Shown piece by piece: positions 27,401 through 36,393 of a DNA stretch of 49,158 bases. Positions within the stretch are counted from its first letter, which is position 1; every line of letters starts with the position of its first letter. Below the pieces are notes generated by a model, which was not told where the DNA came from, made no database searches, and saw only the letters and a program-made list of their open reading frames with translations. Source of the DNA: CAZQLW01 sp964639875 (GTDB lineage Archaea; Nanobdellota; Nanobdellia; Woesearchaeales; GW2011-AR9). The position numbers and the translations under genes are program-made. The DNA lies in assembly GCA_964639875.1 (NCBI GenBank), contig CAZXEM010000002.1, positions 1-49,158 on the forward strand, read 5' to 3'.

Positions 27401-30400
27401 ATCAAGATGCTGCACAAAGTAAAATCACGGGAATTAATGAACAAGTACAAGTTCAGAATGAAGATCTTATCTGGGAAGCAGGATATAGTGCTCATGAAGC
27501 CACAATTAATGCTTTAATCACAAAATCCAGAATAGGATTAGTTCCTCAAGGTGGCCAGGAAGCAAGAATTGAAGTTACCAGAAAACGTGATGATATGCTT
27601 ACTACCACCAGAGAAATTGAAAGAAATGCTCAAGAACTAGTATTAATCAAAAAAGAACTAATGGTAATAGCGAAGAAATCTGAAGATAAAAAAACTACTC
27701 CGGCTGATAAAATTGCTTTTAATGCTCTTATGGCCAGAATGGATTCTATTAAAAAAAATAAAGAACAAGCAGAAAAAAAACATGTAACTTTGCAAAATGA
27801 GATTATAAAAACAATTACACCTTTTATTAGAGATAGGCCTGATTTTGCTCGTGATTTAGCGTTAGATAGTGGGGATTTAGGATTAGCAAAACATCTTAAC
27901 GATGTGTACTTATGGAATTATGATCCTGAAGGTGCAACTGATAAAGGCTTAGAAATCGATATGTTAGAAAGTATGGAAATTGGTGAAGCTTATGGTGCTG
28001 CTGGTGTACAGTTTAAAAAAGCTAATGCTGAGATTTATAATGATGCTTTAATAAAAGAGGTACAATTAAGAATAGATAATGGTGATACTACGGGAGCTGC
28101 TAAAGCTGCAAAAGAATTAAAAGGTGCTGATAATGAGAAAGCTCAAAAAGCGTTAGTTAAAGCTAACAATTTGTTATGGGCAGAGGTAGGAAAAGAAACA
28201 GCTGCTAAGACACGACAATTCGAGTCAGCTTATCTAGCAAAAAAACAGGAACACTTAAGGGATTATGAAGAAGGTAGCACTTTTGGTTCTTATTTTGGTT
28301 TTTTTGCAGAAGGTGCTAAAGAACTTGTGCAAGATGTGTTTGCAGATGAAGAAAGTAATAGAGATATTGCTTTAACTCAGATCAAGACTAAGAAAGTTGA
28401 AGCAGATTTGATTGATGTTGCTTTAACTTCATTAAGAGTTAATCATCCTGATTGGACACCCCAGGAAGCAATCACATATATTAATGCAGGAAAATTTACT
28501 GAAGATGACATTCTACCAAATTTTAAAAAATCTCGTAAATGGGATATTAAGTTATACATGCATGATTCTACTGATCAAGATGGCAATCCTATTAAGAGAT
28601 TAACAGTATCACATCATACTGCTTTTTTAAACACTTTACAAAAAAGATATTCTGGTCAAGAATTAAATCTTGAAGATAAGGCCTACAATACTTTAGAGGC
28701 AGGAGAACTGCAAAGAGTTTTTAGTGGCGCGTCAGGAGGCGACACCGCTGAAACATTTAAAAGAATGGATACACAAATTGATTTAAGCCGTTATACAGAA
28801 ATTTCTAGGTCTGGTGATAATGAAGCGAAATGGAGCGCCTTATTAACTACAACTAACAGACATGAGGGTAGAACAGTTGAAATGACCAAAGAAAGAGCTA
28901 ATAGAGAAGAAAATGCCTGGAAAGGAGGGGATTACTTAGACAAAACAGGAATATTTTTATCTGAAGGTTCAAGAACAATCAGTGCTATAAATTTAGCAAA
29001 GGGAGTGACAACTGTAGTAGATAATTTTAAAGAAATTGGTGTAACTACGGGCATGATTGAAAGTTATGTAAAAAGTGATATGAAAACAGTTAACGAAGTG
29101 TATGAAGAGATGAAAACTAGAACTGTATCACAATTACGCGAAACCAGTGAAGAAGCAACAATGATGAACGTAGCACTAAACAATTTTCATGGTAAAACTA
29201 ATCCTAGAACTGGAAATGCTTACACCCCAGAAGAAGCAATAAATGTAATCAGTACAGGTTGGATTGATCCTGATAATGGTGTTGCCCTTGACAGAACTAC
29301 TTTCTTAGCAGGAGTAAAAGATAAAAATGAAAAAGAAAGATTAGGAAAAATGTATGACCGAAATTTTGGTTCTGATCGCAGAATGATCATTAATAAAAAT
29401 GGTGGTTTTTTAGGGGCTTTAGATAGCGCAGCACGAGGAGAATCAATTAGTGGTGATACTTTAGCAAACTTAAAGATCGAACAATTACAACAACAAATTA
29501 CTGCCGCTGATGATAAAAGTTTTGAATTTGAACAGGAATTGGCGGCTCTTGCTCAAGAAAATAAGTGGGGTACTGCCGGAAGAATTGCCGGTGGAAAAGT
29601 TGAAGAACTTGATCAAAAGATGGATAATCCACTTATTGATTGGACTGGTTTAGATCTAAGAATTACAAATAGAATGGGCCAACAATATGGTGATGTCGGG
29701 ATTGAAACAGCAACTTTAATAGACATTCCCGGAGCGGGTTTACTTTTTAAAGCAAGTGTAGGCGGTGTTAAACTTCTTAAAGGAACAAAAACAGCCCAAA
29801 AAGTTATAACAGGAGTTAAAGAATCAGCAGTAGTACAAAAAATTGCTTCAGTGTCGGTAAAAGCTAAAACTGCTGTCCAAACAACTATTTTTGCAAGTAA
29901 ACAAACTAAACAACTTTTAAGTGGATTAAAAGCAGAGTTACGTACTGCAGATTTTCTTGGCGATGTCACTCGCGTGGAAATATTAACAGACAGAATTGCT
30001 GACACGCAAAAAGTTTTGATTGCCGAAGCTAAAGTAGGAGCACAGGCAGGTAAACTGGGAAAATTAAAATCTTACTTACATAATGATGCTGCTACAAGAG
30101 CAATTGAAAAAGGTAAAGTTCTGGGGATGCAAGAATTAAAAGGTCTTAATCAAGAATTAGCAGCTGCAAAAGCTTCTGGTAGTAGTAAATCAGCTCTTAA
30201 AATTACAGAACAAATTGCTGAAATGACTAAAGATTTAGATGATATTGATAAAATTCAAAAAGCAACAAAACTTGCCGGTAAACAAAGAGGAGCAGTGGGA
30301 ACTTGGTTAAAAAAGGAAAGGTATGCAAATAAAAAATTACAAACTGCTGCTGACGAGCTGGTAAAAGCACAAGTAGCTTTCCGTTCTTCTAGCGGTGCAG

Positions 30401-33400
30401 AAAAACTTGAAAAAGCTTCTGCTTTAATTAAAGCTAGTGAAGGAATGAAAGCTACTGAAGAAGCAATAACATTTACTGGAAGAGTTTCAAATAGGTTAAA
30501 AGCAAGAAGTAGTGCTAAAAAAATTGATGATCTTGCTGCTGAAGGTATTGCTGTTGGTGTTAGTTCAAAACAAGGAGCACATATTAATTGGGATGCAATC
30601 AATGCAGTTGAAGATGTTGCTAAAAGAGAAAAGTTAACAAAAAAAGCACAATCTTTAGAAAAATCGTTAACTAATACTGACGTTAGAGCTAGGGTTTTCA
30701 ATAAATTAAAAGTAGATGAGGGAGTTAAATTTAATACTGCTGATAATGTTAATGATGGAATGGTTTTTAGTGGTGGGTCTGGATTTAGTTTGGTTGATGA
30801 AGAAGTAGAAACGATTACTAAAGGGTTAGATGAATTAGCTGATGGTGGTGCAAAGGTAAGAGTAAGAGAAGGAAAAATTGAGTTTGAAAATGTTCATCCA
30901 ACACAAAAGAAAAAAGCTGCTGAACTTAAACAAAAAATTGACAATTCCGGGATTGACTTAGCAGCTGAAGAAGCTAAATTCAACCGTGAAGAAGTGATGG
31001 CATTAGGAAAAGCTGAAGGTGAACTTGCTGATGCTCAACGTGTTAAAAAAGGTTTAAAAGAACAACATAATCCAGATTTGGTTCATCCCGAAAATTTACC
31101 GGAAGTAACACCCTCATCAGTCGCAGATAATGTTCCTAGTGGGAGTGTGGAAAATAATGTTAATCAAGCTGTAAGTGGAGTTGCTGATGCTGATCAACCA
31201 GTAACACTAAGTTCAAAAAATTCAAATGTTAAATGGGATCCAAACGTTGAACGATGGCGAGATTCAAATGGTAAATTTGCAAAAGTTGAAGTTGATGATG
31301 CATATAAATGGAACGCCAAAACAAAAAATTATGAATATTCTACAGGTGCAAAGAAAGGTCAACCCGCTTCATTTGATGAAGTTACTGATGCTATAAATAC
31401 TAACATTGCTAGTAAAACTTCTCCAAGTGTTGTTGCTGATGGTAGTAAAGTACCAAGTAAATCAGTAAAAGAAGTTATAGATGGTGTTGAAGGTAAAGAT
31501 GTTATCGTTCAATCAAAGAGAGGTAATGTGTACAAGGGTAGGGCAGTAAGTGTTGAAGATGATATTTTAATATTAATTGATGATGCTGGCAAAGATATTG
31601 CCGTTAAATTAGACAATATTGTTGTTGATAATATAAAAGTTTCAAATGAAGGAGTTTGGGATGATATAATTGTTAATGATAAAGAACTTCAAGAAGTTTT
31701 AGGTTCTGGTGGAGCAAGAGTAGCTGATCAAACAAATCCGAACTTGTTTAAAGCTAAAGAAGCTAAACGTAAAGTTGTTGAAGACTTAGCAGAATTCAAA
31801 AAATTGTCAAAAGAATTATCGGGAGATAAAGGATTAACAACAACTGAGTTGAACAGATTAGATGACTTAAGAAATCAATTTATTAGTCCGGCTGATGAAC
31901 TTCTAGATCATAAAAGATTAACTGGAATCAGTAAGCCAACCGAGGCACAATTAAAAGAACTTGAAGTTTTAATGGACAGAATAACATTCCGTGAATCTAT
32001 TGCTAATACTGACCCTACAGAAATTAATGTAATTATAGGAGATCTGTTAAATACAGGGGAATTAGGTCATTCTAACATTGACGAAATGGCAAAGGCTGCA
32101 TCTAGTCAAGAAAGGATGAAAATTGTTAGTGATCGAGCTGATGAAGTTATCAGAAAATATGCCACTGGTTTTGAAGCTCAAACAGGTACACATATCCGAG
32201 CTAGCCCTGAACAGGTAAAATATATGCGTGAACATTTAGCAATTCAAATGGAAATGTTAACAAAACTTGACGAATCAGGTTATATTGACCGAATTGCAAA
32301 AGCTCGTGGGATAACTAAAGAAGAAGCAATGTTACAATTCCAAACAAAAATTGCTGATTCATTACAAAAAGGAATTATTCATGATGGGTTATTAATTACC
32401 GATGGAGTTGGTGGTAAATCAGGCCAGATTAGAATTGGTACGGGGGTAGCAAGGTTACGGGAATCTAACGGTTATGACCATATCATTGCTGTCCAATTAC
32501 GAGCAAGAGAAGCATTAAACGCTCAAATGAAAGTTGTAGATTTACAACCAGAACATTTTATGGAAATTTATGAAGCAGTAGCTTACCACGACATGGCTAA
32601 AGGTTCGTTATGGAATAATGCTGGTGGTATGGCTGAGGCAAAAATAGCAGGGTCATCATTAAGTGATACGCACGTTATTGCTGCTGGTAAATATGTTGAA
32701 GCTGATAAAACAAAATTAGTTGCACTTTATGGTGAAGAGGGATATAAAAGAATTTTAACTTTAGCAACTCACCATGATGATGAACATTTCCTTAGAATAT
32801 CAAAAAACTCAATCTTTGAAGCACAATGGAACGCGATAACTGCTGCTGATAATACTGCAGGGGCATCTGTTCGTTCAATTGATGGCACAAAAATATTCCA
32901 AGATAAACTTGTTGAAGCACTTAATGTTGAAGGCAACCAAGAAATTTTATCATTAGCATTAAGAATTGATGAAGGTAAAGGTGCAGGTCTTATTGATAAA
33001 ACAAAAACTATTGAATCATTAAAACAAAGAGCGATTGATAATATTTTTGTTGCTGCTGAAAAAGGTGATATTGGGTGGGAACAAGGAGAAATGGCAATCA
33101 GAGCAATGGAAGATGATTTCAGTGGAATGGCAGCTAGATTTATGAGAAGAACACAACCCGCTGGTGAAATGAAAATTGGAATTAGTGATGATGGAATAAT
33201 TATTTTTGAACAATCATTATCTACTGCGGCAGGAAAAATTGATGATGTTCATTCTGGTTCAGTTTATCAATCACAAAAAGGTCTTACTGATGTTTATTGG
33301 GATGAAGTAACTATTAGACCAAAAGGTCAAAAAGTTTCTTTTGATGGAGATTGCGATAGTTGTCGAGTTTTTGAAATTGAAGAAGGTAAATCAGGAGTAG

Positions 33401-34695
33401 TATTTGAAATTGGTAAAGATGGCAGTAGAAATCCAATTAAAGTAAAGAAAAAAGCTTTAGACAAAAAAGGTAACCCCGTATTTAACAAAGATGGTAGTAA
33501 CAAAATGGTAGATGTTGATTTAACCAGAAAAGAATTCACAAAGAAATACCTTCCAGACGAGTTAGAAAAAACAAGTTCAGAATTACATAAGGCAAGAGGT
33601 AAAGGAACGCATTTAGAAAATAAAATTGATGGGAGTACATCACCAGGAACATTTACTAGTACTGATGATTATGCATTAGAGATCCATTTCAAAGGTGAAG
33701 AAACTGCTGCTTCTATACCGCAAGAAGAATTCTTAGCAGCAGGAACAAAAACTAAAAAAGATCTTGAAAAAGTAGAATCAATAATAGAAAAACAGAAATC
33801 TACATTTGATAAAGCTAAAAATGTTGTTGACAAAAATTCTAAAGCACCGATTAGTGAAGCTCAGTTTGATGAAATAGTAAAAACTATTGACAAACCAGAG
33901 TATGATGATTTTATTGAAACTATGAGAAGTCAAGGACTTACTGAGGAAGACGCTGTAGCAATGGTTGACTTAATTGAAGAAGACTTCGCCTTCCAACAAT
34001 ATAAGAAATATTTCAAAGTAAATGCAAATAGTCCTTTAGATGAAGCGATAGATGTAGTGAAAATTGAAGGTGTGTCATCAACAGTAAAACTTAAACCAGT
34101 AGATGAAATTGAAGAATTTATGGCTTTATCTGAAAAAGTTGCTGATGGAAGAGCCACTACAGAAGAAATAGTAAAACTAAAAGAGTTAGAGAAAAATGTT
34201 CAAGTTTATGGTGACGAAATGGGCGAATATCTTCAACTTCAAAAAGTTATTGACCCTTCAGATGCACAAGTTAAAAAGTTAAATCAATTAGGAGACGTTA
34301 TTGCTCAGCGTGAACTGGAAAGAATTGAAGACCTTAAAAGTTCATTTGAAGAAGCGATAAAAATAGCAAATCAAGGAAATAGTAAATTAATTGATGCAGA
34401 AGATATTGATTTAATTATAGCTCAAATTAATGATTTTGAAGGAGTAACAATTAAAAGTTTAACAGACCGTGCTGAAGCGATAATAGAATTGAAAAAATTT
34501 AAAGAAATCCACTTAATTCATGAAATTGAAAGAATTCACACGCTTGGAATAATGAAAAACAGTTTGCTGAAAAATGTTGTCAAATCATCATATGGTAAAT
34601 TTTCACAAGCATCAAGTATATCTTCAGCAGAATCTGTTGGAGTTTCAGATCTAGAAGAACTTACAAACACTAAACAAGCTGCTGCAAGCAGTTAA
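24460..34695 (+). CDS. giant secreted protein (3411 aa) with an HD-phosphohydrolase-like module
   Basis: The signal peptide (IIALLVIVLFLMPPFNLADE) is followed by a Gly/Pro-rich stretch and a beta-repeat region to about 600. Long helical coiled-coil parts follow, with internal repeats: NRPDLAVDLALESG (about 950) and DRPDFARDLALDSG (about 1123); PDWTPQEAITYINAGK (about 1328) and a related copy near 1580. Near 1740 is a hydrophobic LIDIPGAGLLFKASVGGVKL segment like those before polymorphic-toxin domains. Residues about 2340-2395 resemble an Sm/SH3-like barrel (GKDVIVQSKRG, VYKGRAVS). An HD-hydrolase set is complete: H2674, H2710-D2711, H2738, H2771-H2772, D2797. HD enzymes cut phosphoester bonds of nucleotides or RNA, usually with bound metal. 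The C-terminus has no membrane anchor. Secretion is well supported; the HD call is good by motif; an effector role is inference. Confidence 0.9.
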   Translation: MSIKQNKIIALLVIVLFLMPPFNLADEPAPVVAAPSGGGAPSVVGTPAGTPDFSSMTPADQAAQLKKVYDPALAKEFFAKPENVGLEPEVDAQYFSDKNNIGDNPEADDKFFSGSYDDKNAKATSRENFDTHKESASKYLTDKFKGPYTVGELAKDFFFDPGDPEKGGGSIVNNGKTIKFDQYKEDQKIKSIETTPDGFLIVRENEGITHDIQIKGTAENEIVYDPKSGQLSFKSPDGKVQDFTIRSEDQKNVEFNLKKDGTIEVLGPVKGSAIVNERLVEFNNHVGKLVLSSNGDISAENAEVITPRIYADGHFTKKGDEIEARAHGDINRGNLNPKDGQTVILDRTTNVGVKTQGQVEKNKVKIHLDKFSPDSEFAPKPEPQPTAAETAVAKNIATPEEKAAVTAETAAKRQVEAEQARQSARNLKLAKGDLGENAEVWIKKDKNNQVVVTAKGKVNVGKYHYKGTSLPPALDNYEPQFTGKNGKSEFDANLGVTAVVNVRGQANYQDRQYSKIDSQQDGSSMKITRDGGNEKDVIVANCFLCSKGKVMDISKNVYLTDPSTGISDSINSRQLNIEVKMEENEMSYSYSTASLGKLAELQTGGSKVAIGRDLLMKVPCGDKECNLQFAKDENNNLIGHYEHYDLETKQVSAPVKIDLNVGEVLGNPTIVTSEKNIEELEKLEALIASGKGKVKNLAGLKFDKDPQLRAHLLKKYGLDVSLLGNEKYLEKVVKAVNYREKADKYLQRLRDEGIEIDDNGQPLTTEAAEAINKLTKGKGKKLWWYTAAMMQVNKAKIAEVQAIRSSCVEGESCQLSPEEAKKQEKNLKKEVNKFSKIRKVLIEEDRVKKVKRDIKNGVVPETAQIDFQRAKELKGDREGVRIEIWEKENEINRIDEQIKILEKKGNSEALEEIYQLEEEREKQDMDLLSLKDEKIKLDSEVGKIVASYTKNRPDLAVDLALESGRTGLANNINRDILVHYDQDAAQSKITGINEQVQVQNEDLIWEAGYSAHEATINALITKSRIGLVPQGGQEARIEVTRKRDDMLTTTREIERNAQELVLIKKELMVIAKKSEDKKTTPADKIAFNALMARMDSIKKNKEQAEKKHVTLQNEIIKTITPFIRDRPDFARDLALDSGDLGLAKHLNDVYLWNYDPEGATDKGLEIDMLESMEIGEAYGAAGVQFKKANAEIYNDALIKEVQLRIDNGDTTGAAKAAKELKGADNEKAQKALVKANNLLWAEVGKETAAKTRQFESAYLAKKQEHLRDYEEGSTFGSYFGFFAEGAKELVQDVFADEESNRDIALTQIKTKKVEADLIDVALTSLRVNHPDWTPQEAITYINAGKFTEDDILPNFKKSRKWDIKLYMHDSTDQDGNPIKRLTVSHHTAFLNTLQKRYSGQELNLEDKAYNTLEAGELQRVFSGASGGDTAETFKRMDTQIDLSRYTEISRSGDNEAKWSALLTTTNRHEGRTVEMTKERANREENAWKGGDYLDKTGIFLSEGSRTISAINLAKGVTTVVDNFKEIGVTTGMIESYVKSDMKTVNEVYEEMKTRTVSQLRETSEEATMMNVALNNFHGKTNPRTGNAYTPEEAINVISTGWIDPDNGVALDRTTFLAGVKDKNEKERLGKMYDRNFGSDRRMIINKNGGFLGALDSAARGESISGDTLANLKIEQLQQQITAADDKSFEFEQELAALAQENKWGTAGRIAGGKVEELDQKMDNPLIDWTGLDLRITNRMGQQYGDVGIETATLIDIPGAGLLFKASVGGVKLLKGTKTAQKVITGVKESAVVQKIASVSVKAKTAVQTTIFASKQTKQLLSGLKAELRTADFLGDVTRVEILTDRIADTQKVLIAEAKVGAQAGKLGKLKSYLHNDAATRAIEKGKVLGMQELKGLNQELAAAKASGSSKSALKITEQIAEMTKDLDDIDKIQKATKLAGKQRGAVGTWLKKERYANKKLQTAADELVKAQVAFRSSSGAEKLEKASALIKASEGMKATEEAITFTGRVSNRLKARSSAKKIDDLAAEGIAVGVSSKQGAHINWDAINAVEDVAKREKLTKKAQSLEKSLTNTDVRARVFNKLKVDEGVKFNTADNVNDGMVFSGGSGFSLVDEEVETITKGLDELADGGAKVRVREGKIEFENVHPTQKKKAAELKQKIDNSGIDLAAEEAKFNREEVMALGKAEGELADAQRVKKGLKEQHNPDLVHPENLPEVTPSSVADNVPSGSVENNVNQAVSGVADADQPVTLSSKNSNVKWDPNVERWRDSNGKFAKVEVDDAYKWNAKTKNYEYSTGAKKGQPASFDEVTDAINTNIASKTSPSVVADGSKVPSKSVKEVIDGVEGKDVIVQSKRGNVYKGRAVSVEDDILILIDDAGKDIAVKLDNIVVDNIKVSNEGVWDDIIVNDKELQEVLGSGGARVADQTNPNLFKAKEAKRKVVEDLAEFKKLSKELSGDKGLTTTELNRLDDLRNQFISPADELLDHKRLTGISKPTEAQLKELEVLMDRITFRESIANTDPTEINVIIGDLLNTGELGHSNIDEMAKAASSQERMKIVSDRADEVIRKYATGFEAQTGTHIRASPEQVKYMREHLAIQMEMLTKLDESGYIDRIAKARGITKEEAMLQFQTKIADSLQKGIIHDGLLITDGVGGKSGQIRIGTGVARLRESNGYDHIIAVQLRAREALNAQMKVVDLQPEHFMEIYEAVAYHDMAKGSLWNNAGGMAEAKIAGSSLSDTHVIAAGKYVEADKTKLVALYGEEGYKRILTLATHHDDEHFLRISKNSIFEAQWNAITAADNTAGASVRSIDGTKIFQDKLVEALNVEGNQEILSLALRIDEGKGAGLIDKTKTIESLKQRAIDNIFVAAEKGDIGWEQGEMAIRAMEDDFSGMAARFMRRTQPAGEMKIGISDDGIIIFEQSLSTAAGKIDDVHSGSVYQSQKGLTDVYWDEVTIRPKGQKVSFDGDCDSCRVFEIEEGKSGVVFEIGKDGSRNPIKVKKKALDKKGNPVFNKDGSNKMVDVDLTRKEFTKKYLPDELEKTSSELHKARGKGTHLENKIDGSTSPGTFTSTDDYALEIHFKGEETAASIPQEEFLAAGTKTKKDLEKVESIIEKQKSTFDKAKNVVDKNSKAPISEAQFDEIVKTIDKPEYDDFIETMRSQGLTEEDAVAMVDLIEEDFAFQQYKKYFKVNANSPLDEAIDVVKIEGVSSTVKLKPVDEIEEFMALSEKVADGRATTEEIVKLKELEKNVQVYGDEMGEYLQLQKVIDPSDAQVKKLNQLGDVIAQRELERIEDLKSSFEEAIKIANQGNSKLIDAEDIDLIIAQINDFEGVTIKSLTDRAEAIIELKKFKEIHLIHEIERIHTLGIMKNSLLKNVVKSSYGKFSQASSISSAESVGVSDLEELTNTKQAAASS

Positions 34696-34726
34696 ATTTA
34701 AATAAAATAATGATAAGGTGAAAAAT

Positions 34727-35677
34727 ATGGATAATAAATGGTTAAAAGATTTAAAAAGTAAAGTTGCAAATTATGAATCTTCAAAGAAATATCAAGATTA
34801 TTGTTGGAAAGTATATCGTAAAAATGAAGTTTTCATTAAGGAATTTATTAAATGGAGAACTTTATTTAATATTAAACCAAAATCTACTGCTGATAAAGCA
34901 TTAGCTTTCTTTATTCATAAAATTTGGCAAGAACATGGATTTAGATGGAAAGGAATAATATACAACTTTATGGTTGCAGCTATGAGCCACCCTCCAGGCA
35001 TGTTTACAACATATTTATCAGTTTATCTTAATAAATACAAAATGGGGATGGTAGAAGAATTGTTGGCTGGTAAGATGAATAAACATTACGTTTCTAAAGA
35101 TCGGGTTTATAGTAAAGATTATTTAACAAGATGGTTACAAAATTTAAAAAATCTTGACAAAAATAGTTTGAAAATACTAAAACAAAAAAAAATAATTGCA
35201 TTAAGTAGTCCGCCAATAGAATTCTTACCCGAATGGTATTTTATCGCTAGACCAACTAACAAGTTTTATCAAGATGAGAATTTAGAAGCAATCATTAAAC
35301 CATTAATTGAAAAAGAAATTGCCGAAGATAATATTAAATTCAAATATATTAACAAATTGAATGAACTTTTAAATAAACATGCATTTAAAACTATGCACAG
35401 TAAAAAAGCTATTGAATATCTTAAATCTGTGGCGGGTTTAGTTTCTACAGAAATGGAGTTTAGAAAAAAAATTAAAGATGAAGATGGACTTAAAAAGGTT
35501 AAAGAGCTTGAAGAAGATATTGAAACGCAAATCATTGGACAAAAAATACTTTTAAAAAAAATTAAAGAAAAGTTATCTATGAGAAATGAACATTCAATTA
35601 TGAATAAAGAAGTCCATGAAAAAGTTCAATCTCTTCTCAATAAAATAGAAACAATAATAAAAAAAGAATTAAAATAA
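34727..35677 (+). CDS. hypothetical cytoplasmic protein after the 3411-aa gene, 316 aa
   Basis: I chose the ATG at 34727 because AAGGTG lies five bases before it; an in-frame GTG at 34718 is part of that site. The protein is basic and helical, without a signal peptide. A Trp/Tyr-rich N-terminal part contains SHPPGMFTTYLSVYLNKY, and a charged coiled coil fills the last 90 residues. I do not recognise a family. It begins 31 nt after the giant gene and is probably co-transcribed with it. If the giant were a toxin-type effector this would be the natural place for an immunity protein, but nothing in the sequence shows that. Confidence 0.7.
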   Translation: MDNKWLKDLKSKVANYESSKKYQDYCWKVYRKNEVFIKEFIKWRTLFNIKPKSTADKALAFFIHKIWQEHGFRWKGIIYNFMVAAMSHPPGMFTTYLSVYLNKYKMGMVEELLAGKMNKHYVSKDRVYSKDYLTRWLQNLKNLDKNSLKILKQKKIIALSSPPIEFLPEWYFIARPTNKFYQDENLEAIIKPLIEKEIAEDNIKFKYINKLNELLNKHAFKTMHSKKAIEYLKSVAGLVSTEMEFRKKIKDEDGLKKVKELEEDIETQIIGQKILLKKIKEKLSMRNEHSIMNKEVHEKVQSLLNKIETIIKKELK

Positions 35678-35692
35678 AAAAATCAAGAAATT

Positions 35693-36106
35693 TTATTTTT
35701 TCTTTTTCTTCTTAATTTCCTTAAGTTTTTTAGTTACAGGAATCTTAGCCTGACAATGTTCACATTCAATAACAAATGCTTTAACACCTTTGAATGTCTT
35801 TCGCACATATGGAGTACTTCCTTCACCATCTTTACCGCATTCAGGACAAGTATATTGTGCCTCTAATGTTAAAGTAGATTCATGTTCAGCTTTTTCTTCT
35901 GTGAAACCACATCCAGGACAAACATATTCTAAAGAACGAGGTTTCGGCCGGCCAGTTTTAGGGTTCACTGGTTTACCCATTTTGGCTTTTTTACATTTCG
36001 GACATTCTTTTCGATAAACCCAAGCTAAAATATTACCTTTCTCACCGATACTTCTATTAGTAAAATATAAACATTCTTCCATTGATTCAGGGACTTTTAG
36101 TGCCAT
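35693..36106 (-). CDS. zinc-ribbon protein, 137 aa
   Basis: Two treble CxxC zinc-ribbon units are visible: CPKC with CPGC, and CPEC with CEHC. The C-terminal tail is strongly basic (KKLKEIKKKKKK). These suggest a small nucleic-acid- or ribosome-associated protein. It has no signal peptide. It converges on the 316-aa gene with 15 nt between stops. The precise family is not recognised; a transcription or translation accessory factor fits best. Confidence 0.7.
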   Translation of the reverse strand: MALKVPESMEECLYFTNRSIGEKGNILAWVYRKECPKCKKAKMGKPVNPKTGRPKPRSLEYVCPGCGFTEEKAEHESTLTLEAQYTCPECGKDGEGSTPYVRKTFKGVKAFVIECEHCQAKIPVTKKLKEIKKKKKK

Positions 36107-36154
36107 TTTGATATTTACCTCGCTATTTGCTGATTAGATAACTTAAGTAAATTA

Positions 36155-36391
36155 CTAGAGATAATAAACCTTTCCATCTAATGAGTTTTTTATCCCTTTA
36201 ATATTGTACCCACCAAGATTATCATCAAAAAAATACATTAATTCTGATTTATTTGGACCTTCATTGTTTTTATGAATAGCAATTAATTCAACATGATATT
36301 TATCAACAAACTGTTCTAAATAACAGAAATCTAAAGCCACTTGGGCCAATTGGTCTGTGATTAATAAATTGATTAATTTTTTTGAAATCAT
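36155..36391 (-). CDS. small hypothetical protein, 78 aa
   Basis: This starts two bases after the stop of the 265-aa PLP-fold gene and is surely co-transcribed with it. It is a compact mixed alpha/beta protein with no signal or metal motif. It could be a partner subunit or a split-off domain of the upstream protein, which is shorter than usual for its fold. The function is not recognised. Confidence 0.6.
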   Translation of the reverse strand: MISKKLINLLITDQLAQVALDFCYLEQFVDKYHVELIAIHKNNEGPNKSELMYFFDDNLGGYNIKGIKNSLDGKVYYL

Positions 36392-36393
36392 TT

